Assembly: GCA_014529385.2 (NCBI GenBank)
Contig: CM043955.1
Location: forward strand, 145,547,140 to 145,611,139
From: Adiantum capillus-veneris
Lineage: Eukaryota; Streptophyta; Polypodiopsida; Polypodiales; Pteridaceae
Length of the DNA: 64,000 bases
Direction of reading: 5' to 3'
Positions 1 to 13,230 of the stretch are shown one piece after another. The notes below the pieces were generated by a model. That model had not been told where the DNA came from and made no database searches. It saw only the letters and a program-made list of their open reading frames with translations. Within the stretch, counting starts at the first letter, position 1; every line of letters begins with the position of its first letter. The translations under genes and the position numbers were made by a program.

Positions 1-489
1 AATGCATAAGGAATTGTTATACTGAAATGGCAGGTAATTGTCTAGCATGAAATAAACTTGTGGAATAATGAACTAATGCTAGTTTGGAAAACCAAATTTA
101 ATTACTGCTCTTTACTCGTTGGCCTGCAAGGAGTCAATTTCTGTGTTAAAAAAAAAAAAAACTATTTTTTCTGCCTAAAATTTTTGATTGACACAATTTC
201 ATAAAGTATAGAATTTCTTAATCAAAAAAATCTTATAGACCTTTATTTTGAAAAATTTGCGGCATTTGAAGAGATTAATCATGTGGTTAATAACAATTAC
301 TACATGAAGCGGTTTAACAGAGTTAAACTCTTCCAAACTATCACTTTTGCTAATAAATATAAATGGTGGCTTGGTATTAGGCTTAATTGTGATTCCCTCA
401 TTAGCTTGATGAGGCACAAGGAACACCCTCAATGGGCCAACTACCAAGCATTGAGTATGGAGTGTGGGTAAGGGCATGCGTGTGCCTGT

Positions 490-492
<3 letters not shown>

Positions 493-561
<69 letters not shown>
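493..561. repeat. (CA)n microsatellite
   Basis: An uninterrupted CA dinucleotide run of about 69 bp. The poly-Cys-Val reading on the minus strand is a by-product of the repeat. Confidence 0.98.
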
Positions 562-564
<3 letters not shown>

Positions 565-1185
565 TACATTTTAAAGTCAATCTTTGACTCTAACCAATAC
601 TTACCTCATTTGAGCTTCTCATAAGGCTTGGACTCATGATGATCTTTACCTAACAAACTTATCTTTGACCTTGTCAAGCATTAGACATGTTTGTACTCTT
701 ATAAGTGGGTGGTGCCAAAGCTTAACTTAAAAATATATGGTGATTTTTTTAACCCTTGGGGAAAATATTCCTTTCCGCCAGGGTTGTACAGATTTCATCA
801 GCATTTGGGCATATCATGTATGACCTACTTGTGTTGAGGTCTGACCTAACAGCTGTATTGGGAGCATTTGCATTAGGGATTGTCATATGTACGATGAATG
901 ACACTAGCATGATGCATTCTAGAGCTTTTTCGACCATATAGAGTTGTCTGTAAGATTTGCATGCAGGCTCTAGTGTGGATTTGCATGCTTGTGTATCACT
1001 AGAGCCAATGTGGCTACATGTAGATTGAGTGAGTGAGCCAGTGGGCGTAGGCTGAGAGAGTCTTTCACCTATTTCTTATACATGCTAGTAGTTTAGCTAG
1101 TAGGATCTACTTATCAGCACATTCATCTTTAAGTGGGAGGGTAAAAGCATGTTAATGTGTCACTGAATTTGATGTCCCGGACAAT

Positions 1186-1398
1186 GCTAACTAGCACAAT
1201 TTTGACATATGCTAACTAGTACAATAACATGAACTACATCTCCAAGATAGATGACATATGATATATCAATAGAAAGCTCTTGAAACAAGGAATCCAAATG
1301 TACAACCTCCGACAAATTTTGACATTATCTGTAAAATTTTTACCGGACGCTCAATTATTTTAAGATGTGCTAATTTGAAAATGATGCTAACTAGCACA
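1186..1398. repeat. three stray copies of the GCTAACTAGCA motif
   Basis: GCTAACTAGCACA or GCTAACTAGTACA appears near 1186, 1210 and 1386. This is the same half-palindrome that forms the dense arrays at 3.6-11.3 kb, in the orientation of the 9.7 kb array. These copies are isolated and irregularly spaced. Confidence 0.6.
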
Positions 1399-2169
1399 AA
1401 AAGCGTGTCACGTTGATATGCTTTCACCTGTGAGTATATTGGGGTAAATGTGGTATGTGTCTTGCCTCGAGGTTGGATGTTCAATGTCCCCGACTGTCCA
1501 TTGAATTCACTAAACACTGACCTTATCCTTTCTACATAAAAGAATAAGGGGTCTCACTCATTGAGGAGTGACTAATCCACCTACACACACAGCCTATCAC
1601 TCTACACTCACCGCACACGCACCTGCACCACATAGCTTTCACATTAGCATAATTTTTAGTTGAGAGTCATATGTCTTTTGAGCATGTAAATGTGTTCTTT
1701 CAAAGTAATATAATTAGTTCAAAACACACACATATAGACACAAGGGTAACTTAAGTTTCTTGCGTTAGCCATGACAACGACTCCTAAGTACGCTTTATTA
1801 TAGAGGGATATCTAGGCTCACATTACGATGATTCAGTGTGATTTACCATTATTAGTAAATCCTATGAGGAAGTAGAAAGGTGTTAGGTGGTGTGGAATCT
1901 ATCTATAATGGGATTCCTACACATATTCATTATTTTCTTTTGACATGACCATATTTAGGATGTAGGAGTTAGCAATTTTTATTTCACTCAAGAAGGATTC
2001 CTTTTAATTGAAAACATGTACTAATATTCACAAAAACATTGTCTATTACTGCCCACAATTTGTTAAAACTCCTTTGAGCATAATGTTCACATCACCATTG
2101 TTGAGAGTATGTAATGTTTACAAAATTCTCTCAAGGAGATAATATGTGTTGCTTTGCTATTTACAAAAT

Positions 2170-2720
2170 ACTTGATAATATGTTGGTTTACAAAATACTT
2201 TTGGGGGTTCTGGGAGTTCTTGGACTCTTTCTTGTGCTTGCCTCCTATGTTCTTCTTGGGCTCTTCCTTGGTGTTTTTGGGTCTTCTTTGTTCCTTTTTC
2301 CCTCCTCAGGCTCTGTCTCTTTGGATGTCTTTTTTTGTTTCTCTTCCTCCTTGGGCTGTAGCTCTTTCTCCTTGGGCTTTCCTTTTTGTCTCCTTCTTTT
2401 ACTCCTCTTTGGCATGTGTTTGTGTTTTTTTGGGGCTCTTTCTTGGGGTGACAGGATTCTTTGCCTTCTTCTCTTTCTTTGAAACCTACTTGGGATTATC
2501 TTCCTTTGGAACTTCCTTGGGATTCTCTTCCTCTGACTTTTCTCTTTTGCGTGGATCCTCCTTGCCCTCTGTGGTGCCTGGCCTCTTCCTTTTGCTGCTT
2601 TGGCCCTTTGAGGGCTTGGGTGTTGTTGTGAGTTTGTTGTCCAACATTTGTAGGACCTTCAAAGAAAAGGATAGTATGAGTCCCATGTCAAAAAGTGAAA
2701 GATGCGTAATTCCCATCATT
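2170..2720 (-). pseudogene. Lys/Glu/Pro-rich low-complexity coding relic
   Basis: On the minus strand a stretch of about 180 codons is dominated by Lys, Glu, Pro and Ser (for example KRKRPGTTEGKEDPRKREK and GGKKEQRRPKNTKEEPKK) and is broken by a few in-frame stops. The plus strand reads as a Leu/Phe/Ser-rich pseudo-membrane protein, which is the mirror of the same pyrimidine-rich DNA and is not believed. It resembles the charged tail or linker of a nuclear protein. No domain is recognised and no neighbour on the same strand is clearly part of it. Low-complexity DNA alone could produce it. Confidence 0.35.
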
Positions 2721-2786
2721 CATGTCAAAACACTAAGGAGGGGTCTTCAAAAATGAAGGAGCACTATGCGGGCTGAGTAGCTATGA

Positions 2787-3590
2787 ATATTTCCAAAGCT
2801 ACTAAGATTACACCATATCACTCATCACGGGGCAAAAAGCCTATCATATTTTGGCCTTGAGGATTTGCAGCACATTAAGGTTTTCAGTGACCATCTCACA
2901 AAACAACTGAAGGATGCTAAGCAACATGTCGCCAATGAAAGACAACAATTCAAAGCTGTGAGGGTTTTGGAAGCAGGCAATGCTAGGGTTAGCCCAATTG
3001 TGGTTGCTATGAGACAAAAGCTTCATGATGCTGACAATGAATTTCAAAGTTTACTACAGAGTCACATTATGGATGTAAAGAGGGAAATAGAGCTCAAAGT
3101 GAAGATAGAGACACTTAAAAAGACACTGGATGGTTTGGGGTTTTCTCACAGTGAGGACACCCCCATTGATGCTAAAATTGACATAACTTACCATCATATA
3201 AGTGTTTGTGACTTTTGTGCTTGCACCTTATGTTTGGAATATGTGCACAACTATCCTATGGACTTACCATGCTTCTCTTTTATTTGATTTGTAGATTAAT
3301 GTGGAGGTGCCAAAAGAAAAAGTGCGTGCCTGTGAACGTCAATTACAACTACTCATGCATACAAGCAAGATGCTACAAGGATCCTTCTTCCCCATTGCAC
3401 TCTGTAATTTAGATATGGACACTTTTACGAAAAGGATAGGAGGGGTATGCGACGAGACGATGATCAAACAACATACTGGCTATGTTTTGCCACTCGAAGT
3501 GCAAGAAATCACTACAATGGTCAAGTTTACACCAATCTTTAGTAAGAAAATCATAAACGGATGCATGTTAATCAGTAAACTAGCATAACA
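2787..3590 (+). pseudogene. coiled-coil protein fragment, two exons
   Basis: The first open segment (2787-3203) encodes a charged, heptad-like helix rich in Lys, Glu, Gln and Leu (LTKQLKDAKQHVANERQQF, then MDVKREIELKVKIETLKKTL). An intron from about 3204 to 3294 (GTTTGT...TTTGTAG) joins it in phase to a second segment ending in a stop near 3588. The donor is weak and was chosen because it keeps the frame. No family is recognised. The palindrome array begins straight after the second segment, and FCP1-like coding on the same strand lies beyond it, so this may be a 5' part of the same gene. No convincing start codon is seen. Confidence 0.4.
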
Positions 3591-3599
3591 AGAAAATAT

Positions 3600-4990
3600 T
3601 GGTATGCTAATTTAGCATACTATGAATGCTAGTTAGCATACTATGATTGCTAGGTAGCATATTGTGTATGCTAGTTAGCACAGTGGACATGGTGGCCAGC
3701 ATAGTTTGTATGCTAGTTAGCATAGTGAGTATGATGGCTAGCATACTATGTATGTTAATTAGCATACCCAATTATGCTAGCTAGCATATCTAGTTATGCT
3801 AGTTAGCATACCCAGTTTAGCTAGTTAGCATACCTAGCAAGATACTTAGCATACCTAGTTATGGTAGTAAGCATACATGCTACTGTGTATTCTAGTAAGC
3901 AAACCCAATTATGAAAGTAAGCATACATGCTACTGTGTATGCTACTTAGCATACCCAATTATGCTAGTTAGCATCATACACAACTATGCTAATAAGCATA
4001 CATGCTACTGTGTATGCTAGTTAGCATACCTAGTTTTGATAGTAAGCATACATGGTACTGTGTATGCTAGTTAGCATACCCCATTATGCTTGTTAGCATA
4101 CATGGTATTGTGTATGTTAATTAACAAAACCTGTTATGCTAGCTAGCATGCATGGTACTTTGTATGCTAGTTAGCATACCCAATTATGCTAGTTCGTAGG
4201 TCCATGCTTCTGTGTATGCTAGTCATCATACATCCTAATTATGCTATATGTACTAGTTAGCAGAGTCTATATGCTAGCTAGCATAGGGGTATGGTGGCTA
4301 TCATATTGTGTTTAGTTAGCATATTGTGGTATGGTGGCTAGCATATTGTGTTTAGTTAGCATATTGTGGTATGGTGGCCAGCATATTGTTTTTAATTAGA
4401 ATACCCACTTATGCTATTTAGCTTACCTACTTATGCTAGTTAGCCTAAATGTTACTGTGTATGCTATGTAGCATACATGCTAGTTAGTATATTGGCTCTG
4501 GTGGCCAACATACCCAATTATGCTAGTTAGTATACATGGTACTCTGTATGCTAGCTAGCACACCCAGTTATGCTAGCTAGCATAGATGCTATTGTGTATG
4601 CTGAGTATGTATGCTAGTTAGCATACACAAGGATGATAGTTAGCATCTATTCTACTATGTATGCTAGTCAACATTCATAGCATTCAACATACATGCTTAT
4701 TATGCTATGTATGCTAGTCAACATAGTCTGTATGCTAATTAGCATACTGGGTATGCTAGCTGGCATACCCAATTATGCTAGTTAGCATACATGCTAGCTA
4801 CTCTCTGTATGCTTGTTAGAATTGTCTGTATGTCTAGTTAACATAGTGTGTATGCTAGCTAGCATACTCAATTATGCTAGTTAACATACCCAATTATGTT
4901 AATCATGACATTGTGTGCTTGTTGGAATATTGTGAGATCGAAAGCATGCTTTCTTTGCTAGTTAGCTTAGTATGTATGCTAGTTAGCATA
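3600..4990 (+). repeat. palindromic repeat array, TATGCTAGTTAGCATA type, left block
   Basis: Dozens of copies of TATGCTAGTTAGCATAC or close variants, spaced by about 20-60 bp with intervening text such as CCCAATTATGC or TACTGTGTATGC. Some copies are perfect palindromes (GTATGCTAGCTAGCATAC near 4848). The array runs for 1.4 kb without coding sequence, between two gene fragments on the same strand, as if it filled an intron. Copies are degenerate, so this is an old or rapidly diverging satellite. Confidence 0.9.
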
Positions 4991-5099
4991 GTGGGGATCC
5001 AACTTTGCATTTTTACTAGAAATTTGGATATGATAATTAATGTCTGAAAGGAATACACATGAATCGATGATGTGGGAAGCCCACATGACAAGAAGCATG

Positions 5100-6755
5100 T
5101 CAAACAGAGGATTGAAGAAGAGAAACCCTGTAATGATGACTTGGATGAGCTGGATAGAATACATGAAGGGGTAAATGTGACATCGCAGTAAGGGAAATTT
5201 CTCGGGTGATGTAGACAACAAAGAAACGGACGATGATGATGACTTCATCATGATTACTCATGCCAAACCTAGTCCCATTATAGCTGATGAAATAAGTGCT
5301 TCAGAGGAAACAGTCAGGAGTGTGCAAGAGGAAGCTATGAGGATTGAAAGCCAGGAAGAATGTGCAAGACGCCGGTGATGACAACCCTCTCATGTGTTTT
5401 GTAAACAAACTGAAGTTGAAGAGGAAAGGTGGCCTAGAACAGAATCCAAAAGAGCCTAGAGAGGATGCTTGTGTTGCCCCAAAGAGCACCCAAGATGACC
5501 TTATTGAAGGTGAAAAGAAAGCCACTCACTCATGCGCTTGCAAGAAACTATGATGAAGTTGTTCTCTGTTGTGCCCAAATTTTGCAGTGCTAGTAAGATG
5601 CACATCTTATGGCGTGTATCTCTCTGAATATTTATAATGGAGAAAATTGTGGGCATAAATATGTTTCTGTGAAACAGTTCAATAGTTTTCATTGTCTTTT
5701 ATGATGTCTTCATTCAATACCTTTATTGTGTCGCAGGGAAAGAGAAACTACAATTAATTGCCTTACATGATATGAATGTTTCCATTGCATTGAAAAAAAA
5801 ACAGAAAGGTGTATCGCTAAGGCCAAATAGCTGAGAAGAGAAAAAAATGAGATTGAGAAGCGCCTGGACCGCTACCTTAAACATCGTAGGAAATTTGATG
5901 ATTACTTGAATTTTGTTCATCCCTCGGGGCAAGTTATTTTTTCCGAGTGGTATCCACCATTAAACCCAATATGGGTGCCCAAGATGGTTCTTGATTTGAA
6001 TGGCATGATGGTTAAAGTTGTAGAGTCAAAGCATGGTGAAGTTCCCCCTGAATATGCAAGGGAAATGATAAAGTATTGTATGCAAGATAGGTGGTATGTA
6101 TTTTGTCACAAAAACAGTCACCAATTTCTAGATTGATGCCTCTAGTTTTTCCTTGTGTACATCTCGAGCACCAGCATGCAACATAAAGTAAATGAAATAG
6201 TAGGTACAATATTCAAACTGCAGCGGGCAAGGATGGCAATTTTTTTTGCATCGGAGCATTGTGGTAAGGTGCCTTAGCTGATACATAATAAGCCCGTTTT
6301 CTTCAAGAACTTGAGTATGTTTTGGAGGGGCTTAATGTATTTTGGGCCCAAAAACACTCTGATCATTGATGATAGTAAGTACAAAGTGTACCAGAACCTG
6401 AAGGAAGTTGGCTTATTACTCCCAAGTTAGTGGACGAGACATTGTTGAACAACGACAACAGTTTCTGGTAGACACTTTGGCTCCCTGGCTGTTTCTGTGG
6501 CTGCAATCAGAGGACTATGCAGTAGAAGGGTCTGATACTGGCCCAAAAGAGTTTTTTGATGTAGTCCTCAACAAGTTAGAAGCAGATTTGCGAGAAAGAG
6601 ATGAGGCCAAGTGGAGGGTAGAGATCCATTGGAGACAAAGGGAGTCTGATGAAGAAGGTGAAAAGCATGAGAGGGAAAGGCTCGAAAGGGAACAATTAGA
6701 GAAGCAACAACAATTTGAATTAGAAAGGCCAATGCAGGAACTGGAGGCTTAACAA
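5100..6755 (+). pseudogene. FCP1/NIF-type HAD phosphatase-like gene, broken (copy A)
   Basis: An acidic segment (5100-5560, with NKETDDDDDFIMITHAKP) is followed by FCP1-like sequence from about 5830. The motif I region reads VLDLNGMMVK (near 5987-6015) and a motif IV-like NTLIIDDSKYKVYQN lies near 6350-6395. Further on, LAPWLFLWLQSEDYAVEG leads into a Glu/Arg-rich helix that ends at 6752. FCP1/NIF enzymes dephosphorylate Ser/Thr in nuclear proteins with a DxD motif; here the second Asp is Asn. In-frame stops near 5827 and 6136 and a frame change near 6410 break the gene. Two relatives lie at 59.0 and 60.7 kb. A dead phosphatase paralogue is likely. Confidence 0.65.
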
Positions 6756-7127
6756 AGCGAGGAGCACAAGCACAATGGGTACTACAAGTATAAGCGCCCT
6801 AGGCAGCACAAGCGTTTTGAAGAGTAGGAGTCTCTTCACATACTTGTTAAATTATTACTATGATGGAAAGTTGTAATATCATGATGAGATTGCCTTTTCA
6901 ATGTTCATAGCTATTCTAGCTTTCATTCCAGATAGTAATGTTTACAAATTTTGTACTATTGTATTTTTTGGGGTCATACCTTGTGCTATGTTGGCATATT
7001 TTTTGGGTCTTGCTAACATTATATGAATGCAATGGTAGCATATGGAGTGTTGCTTTTTACACTCAATAAGTTAGTTGACTTATCGAGTTTGTTGCTAGTA
7101 TAGATAGTTATAACCAACATGAATGAT

Positions 7128-7578
7128 ACTTTGTATGCTAGTTAGCATACCCTGTTATGCTAGTGAGCAGACGTGCTTCTCTGTATGCCATTCAACATAC
7201 ATGCTAATTATGCTATGTATGATAGTAAGTAAATTTTGTATACTAGTTAGCGTAGGGGGTATGGTGGCGAGCATACTGTGTTTAGTTAGCATACCCACTC
7301 TATTTAGCATATCTATTGTGTATGCTTGTTAGCATACATGATATTTTTTCTATGTATGCTAGTTAGCATAGTGGCTATGGTGTCTAGCATACCCAGTTAT
7401 CCTAGTTACTATACCCATTTTCTAGTTAGCATACATGATAGTTATTTTATGTACGCTTGTTATCATAGTTTGTATGCTAGTTAGCATAGTGTGTATCCTG
7501 GCTAGCATATTGTGTATGCTAGTTAGCATACCCAGTTATGCTAGTTAGCATAATCAGTTATGCTAGTTAGCATACCCA
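7128..7578 (+). repeat. palindromic repeat array, TATGCTAGTTAGCATA type, second block
   Basis: The same motif and orientation as the 3.6-5.0 kb block (GCTAGTTAGCATACCC and GTGTATGCTAGTTAGCATA recur). It starts about 370 bp after the FCP1-like copy A and ends just before the convergent minus-strand gene. Confidence 0.88.
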
Positions 7579-7682
7579 ATTACTGGTTGTTATAAACACC
7601 AAAGCCATGTATACACACAAGAGACCTAAAACCAACTTTATGATAAAATTGTGTTATTTGCAGTAATAAGTATATTGAAAAT

Positions 7683-9500
7683 TCAGTCGTTACAACTCAA
7701 AAAGCTGAAGGGAATGTTATTACATATTTCTTCATAGCTTTTTGGGTGATTGTGTATACTTTCCTTCTCCTTGGGATGTGCTCCATAGGTATTTTGATAC
7801 ATCATCGCACTAGATATGAAAGTAGGTGGACGATGGGCTGCTTGTGGTCTAGCTTGAAGGTGTAATGCATCCAATTGCTTATAATAAAATCATTGCACAA
7901 CATATGAGCCTGTGTCAATTACATTACTCCATTCATTGATGTACCCCTTCTCCACCTTCTCGTTTGCTGCAACACACTTGACGAGGTAGAAATCCACATC
8001 CTCAGCATTAGTTGAAGCATCTGGATTTATAGCAAAAGTGTTTCCAACACATAGATCACTACTCAACACATCATGATTTCCTTCGTATGTGAAGCCATCA
8101 TAGCCAACAACTTCCTCTGTTGTTGAAACTTCATCTGTTGGCTCAGAATCTACCAAAACCTCATCAGGTAATGGCAACAGAATATGATAATCCCAAGCCT
8201 GCACGTGAACTTTATTGATGCAGCAATTACACCTTTTATGCATGCAGACATCATAAAATCATGCCAAGTTTCTTGTTTGAAGGGTAGTTGGATCATGTGG
8301 GTTGTGACCACCAAAAGCATGCAGAGAGCAAGATTTTGCCAAAGTGGCACAATTCCACTTGACTTCCATGTTCACATACATACAGACACATTCCCTTTCT
8401 TTTGAAAGATATGATGCAGCTCCCTCTGACAGGTTGTCTTGGCAATAAGAAACCACATCTGCTACACTTAGAAAAATAGCTCCATGCAATTTTAGATGCT
8501 CATGGATGAAGTTTCTTTTCACAACTGCCCATGCAACATCATGCTCACCCTTGCCATGCCATGATCCAAAGAAGAACTAGCTCATCCCAATACATGTGAG
8601 TCCACCATATCTTGCAACAAAAGAGAAAGGCTTGTCTCCCTTGAATTGCGAGGCTGCACCATTGGACCACACCCAACGTTTCAAGAGTGACACCCTCTTG
8701 TTGTAATAAACCACGGTGTGGCATGAAGCAATGTTGCACAAACAATGTGTCATGCACCTTGTCATCTAATATGAAGAAGTGGATTGTTTTGACTACCTCC
8801 CCTGTCTTGTAGTAGTACGTTATGTGTACAAAAATGGTGTAGTCCTCAGAAAAATCAACAAGTGAGACAACAACATCATCCAAAAACCAAAGTAGAAAAT
8901 TCTTGAATTGTTGTCCTTGCCATTGAGCTACATAGTTATGAGTGATGAAGAGCTTCAACTTGGTCTTCAAGAGTTGCAAAAACTCCTAGCACTTGATTTT
9001 TTAATGCAAAAATATCTTTTCCTTTTTTATTGTTTCCATGCTTGTCTATTTATTCTACATATGAAAATACTTTCACAATAATACTCTTACACGGTTTTGG
9101 TGTCTCTAAGAAACATAATTCTAACCTCTTGACTCCACATATCTTATAGAATCCATTAGGAAATCTCTTCTATGAAAACTGTATCTGTTGGATTTGGACA
9201 GAGAACCAACTCCCACATTTGTGTGACACCTTTGAATGTGTGATGTGAAGCCAAGAAACCCTTGCTAATGTTTTTGCATGTGGCACAGATACTGCATGGA
9301 CAATTGCAACCCACATCATGTAGCCTAAAGGCACGAGACTGCATGTGGTTCACTGAGTCCTTTAAAAAGGACATCTTCACATGGTATTTGCAACAAGTGT
9401 ATCTATCCTTCAGCCTCTCTAAAAGGATGGATTCAACATCTCAAAAATTCTCATGCCAATCTTGCAATCTAGATGTTTTTATTTAATTATGTGAGAGGAT
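7683..9500 (-). pseudogene. transposase-like gene with HGKGEHD motif, broken
   Basis: Read right to left: a Cys-rich segment near 9400-9170 (CNCPCSICATCKN, then ELVLCPNP); then LDDVVVSLVDFSEDYT (near 8870); then WVWSNGAASQFKG (near 8680) in a shifted frame; then FFFGSWHGKGEHD (near 8560-8530) followed by AWAVVKRNF; and an acidic C-terminal part with VGNTFAINPD and DFYLVKCV (near 8050-7950). The spaced acidic motifs look like an RNase H-fold transposase or a domesticated derivative. I recall this motif set from large uncharacterised plant and invertebrate families but cannot give a family name. At least two frame changes are present. The palindrome array at 9.7 kb lies just upstream of it. Confidence 0.5.
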
Positions 9501-9689
9501 TCAACCTGCAATATCCAGATTTGATTAGTATATATACTAAGATAAATGAATCAAAACATAAATATATAGATTTTTACCTAGGACATTCGGCATGTTCATG
9601 AAAACAAATCAGAGTGTTAAATAGCACATTCAACATCCCTAACATGCATGTAATAGGGTGCGTTGACTACCATATATAGTTTTTTCATT

Positions 9690-11290
9690 AGCACAATAGG
9701 TATGCTAAATATCATAATCAGTGTGCCCAACAAGCATATGTAAATAACATAGCATGTGTGCTAACTAGCATAAAAGGTATGCTAACTAGCTCCTTAGGTA
9801 TGCTAACTAGCATAGCATGTATGCTAACTAGCATACTAGCTATGCTAGCAAGAATAATCAATGTGTTGTTCATCATATGAGGTATGCTAAACTACATAGA
9901 ATATGTGCTAAGAAGAATAGAAAGTATGCTATTTAGTATGGATTGGGTTTTGACCAGCATACCCTGAATGCTAACAAGAATAATAGGTGTGCTGTGATTA
10001 GCATACCAGTTTGAAGTTGATTATACCCAACATGGTAATTAGCATACTAGGTATGCTAACAAGGATAGAATGTGCTAACCAGCATACCCATTGTACTAGT
10101 TAGCATACTAGGAAAGGTAGCTAGCATAATCATTTTGTCAAACAACATACTCAGCATGCTAGTTTGCATACGAGGAACGCTAACTAGCATACACATTGTG
10201 TTAAACATCATATGGAGCATGTTGGTGAGCATACTAGGTAGGTTAACTAGCATAAATGGTGTTAATTAGCATACATATGGTGTTAACTAGAATACTTTGT
10301 ATGCTAGGTAGATTACTAGGCATGCTAGCTAGCATACTCATTATGCTAAACAATATACCTAGCATACTAGGAATGCTAACTAGCATAAACCTTGTGTTAA
10401 ACAACATACTCAACATGCTAGTGAGAATACTAGGTATGCTAACTAGCATAGAGGGTGCTAACTAGTATACATATTGTGTTAAACAGCATACTCAGCATGC
10501 TAGTGAGCATACTAGGTATGCTAACTAGAATAAAGGGTATTAATTAGCATGTGTATTGTGTTAACCAGCATACTCTGTAAGATTAGTAGGGTGCTAACTA
10601 GCATACATATTGTGTTAACTAACATACTATGTATGCTAGGTAGGTTACTGGGCATGCTAACTAGCATACTCATTATGCTAAACAACATACCCAACTACTA
10701 GGAATGCTAACTTGCATAAACCTTGTGCTAAACAACATACTCAGAATGCTAGTGATCATACTAGGTATGTTAACTAGCATAAAGGGTGTTAATTAGCATA
10801 CATATTGTGCTAACTAGCATACTGTGTAAGATAACTAGGCATGCTAACTAGCATACTCATTATGATAAATAGAAAACCTAGCATACTAGGTATGCTAACT
10901 AGCATAAACTTTGTGTTAAACAACATACTCAGAATGCTAGTGAGCATATTAGGTATGTTAACTAGCATAAAGGGTGTTAATTAACATACATATTGTGTTA
11001 ACCAACATACTATGTATGCTAGGTAGATTCCTAAGCATGATAACTGGCATACTCATTATGTTAAACAACATAGCCAACATACTTGGAATGCCATCATACT
11101 TGTGTTAAACAACATATTCAACATGCTTAACAACATACTAAGTATGTTAACTAGCATAACATATTGAGTTAACCAGCATACTTTGTATGCTAGGTAGATT
11201 ACTAGGCATGCTAACTAGCATACTCATGGCATGCTATCTATCTTACCTAGCGTGTTAACAAGCATTCTGAGTATTATGTATAGTGTGGTT
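9690..11290 (-). repeat. palindromic repeat array, inverted orientation, third block
   Basis: The motif is now read as GTATGCTAACTAGCATA, the reverse complement of the blocks at 3.6 and 7.1 kb. A higher-order unit is visible: a CTAGGTATGCTAACTAGCATA phrase, then GTGTTAA(A/C)CA(A/G)CATACTCA, then a GCTAGTGAGCATA phrase, recurring at about 130-270 bp. Relative to the flanking minus-strand gene the motif has the same sense orientation as the left blocks have to the plus-strand gene. Confidence 0.88.
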
Positions 11291-11394
11291 ACTAGTATGA
11301 GTCTATAGATGAGTATGCTATTGATCAACATATACAATTTATTATGCACTAGAGATATGATACATAGAATGCATAAGTTATGGCATAAGTATTT

Positions 11395-12886
11395 GAAATA
11401 GGACTTGAACATATAAATTTTGGGAGGTCTTACCACTTATTGTGGCAGTGTCTAACTCGTACAATTTATTTTGACTAAAAAACGTAAAAAGAGTTGATCT
11501 AAAGAACATCATTGTCAACAAAAAGTATCTGGGGTTTGGTATCTCTACCAATCACATGAATTTGACTTTTACCCTTTTGAAAGCACCTATTTGAAGGATA
11601 ATTTGTCTTACCACAGTGAACACAAGGATTCTTCTTGAAACGGTCATTTGTCTGGTGATTGTTGCGCCCACAAATGGCACAAGACAAGGTACCAATGGAT
11701 GGTCGAGATGAAGCTGAGGTAGAAGCACAATTAGTGACTGCATATGCACTAGGACTACCAAAAAAACTGATGGGAGATACTGCAGGGGATATTGTACATG
11801 CACTAGGAATAATGAGAGAATTAGTACGGGACACCCTTTTTTCTTTTTCCTCCAATGAATTGATGATACCATCCAAGGAAGGCAACATATCTTTCTCTTT
11901 TAAAACAGTAATAATCTGATGGAATTCATCAGGCAAACTTTTTAACAAAACAACTATGAGATCTTCACACTGGGGCTTCGACATAAACAAGTTGAGTTTT
12001 AATACTCTTCAGTCGGTTAGGTAAAGATTTACATGTTTTCATCGGTCGGCACTCATAGCAAGAGAGTACAACTCCCTCTTTAGATTCATCATTGAATACT
12101 TAGCTTTAGCACCAAAAACCTTCTCTAGCTATATCCAGCCAGCACTAGAAGATTGCACGTCATCCAAGTAGTAAATAAAGTCATCTTTGAGAGATGTCAG
12201 AATAATACCTAATGCTTGATCGTCCTTGCGTTGTTGCTTGGCAGATGTGCCCGCTTCGTCAGTTGATAAGGGTTTCACGACACTCCACAGGCTCTTTCGC
12301 ATCAAATGACCTTTCACTTTAATTTCCCAGGTATGAAAGCTCGTTCCAATGAATTTATCCACCTTCGATGCCATGCTTGATTTTCCAATAATAGCTCGTA
12401 GTTGAGCCTTGTCCGCTACAACAATTGTTAGCTCTGCTGCAACCACCCTTTTGATATGCTCGAGCTGCCAAGCATTTTGAAATGCTTACCACAAAATTGT
12501 TGTGCTTGCCTTGCAAGAGAGCCTTTTGAGATGCTATACAAATTGCCAAGTTTTGTTGTCAGCTACTAGGCATTTCATTATGCTAGCAAAAACCTCCAAT
12601 AGGTTGATACTTTCTGCAGCAGCATTCCAAAATTCTCACAAAGTTATCCCTTGCAAAATTGGCCACCATATGCAACCTTTTGAAAAGCGCTATATTGATG
12701 GCTCCATCGCTACCAGTGACGCCAACGTTTCAAAACGCTACCTTGCTAACCCTCACTTGTCTGCCTGTTGATGCCAAGTTTATGAGCGACAGCGTTCTGA
12801 AACGCGTGGTTTGCGCATTGTAGCCTCTGCCCGCCGCCTATAGTAGCAGCCACCTATCAAATTGCATCCTTGCAGCTCTGATACCA
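11395..12886 (-). mobile_element. copia-type gag-only element, left-truncated unit 1
   Basis: A Ty1/copia-type fossil on the minus strand. Recognisable parts are a UBN2-like gag core (TSFHTWEIKVKGHL near 12350; LPDEFHQIITVLKEKDMLP near 11930) and two CCHC knuckles (CAICGRNNHQTND, CVHCGKTNYPSNRC near 11670-11600). A primer-binding site TGGTATCAGAGC (initiator Met tRNA) lies at 12875-12886 on the minus strand. No protease, integrase or reverse transcriptase is present. The 3' end is lost where homology to unit 2 stops near 11395. It is broken, with a few breaks. Confidence 0.75.
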
Positions 12887-12888
12887 CG

Positions 12889-13230
<342 letters not shown>

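Larger units (their letters stand above)
1..2100. other. intergenic, no supported gene
   Basis: AT-rich DNA. Only short open frames occur and none shows a recognisable motif or low-divergence exon structure. It holds one CA microsatellite and three stray copies of the GCTAACTAGCA motif that forms the arrays further right. Confidence 0.6.

Noticed and set aside
2154-2756. 200-codon Leu/Phe/Ser-rich frame that looks like a membrane protein
   Set aside because: It is the mirror image of a Lys/Glu-rich minus-strand relic. The apparent hydrophobicity comes from pyrimidine-rich DNA.
3600-4990. CRISPR-like array
   Set aside because: Repeats are degenerate, spacers are not unique or uniform, and the setting is a plant nuclear genome.
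10056-10465. Met/Leu/Ile-rich open frames on both strands in the palindrome array
   Set aside because: They arise from repeated TATGCTAACTAGCATA text and mirror each other on the two strands.
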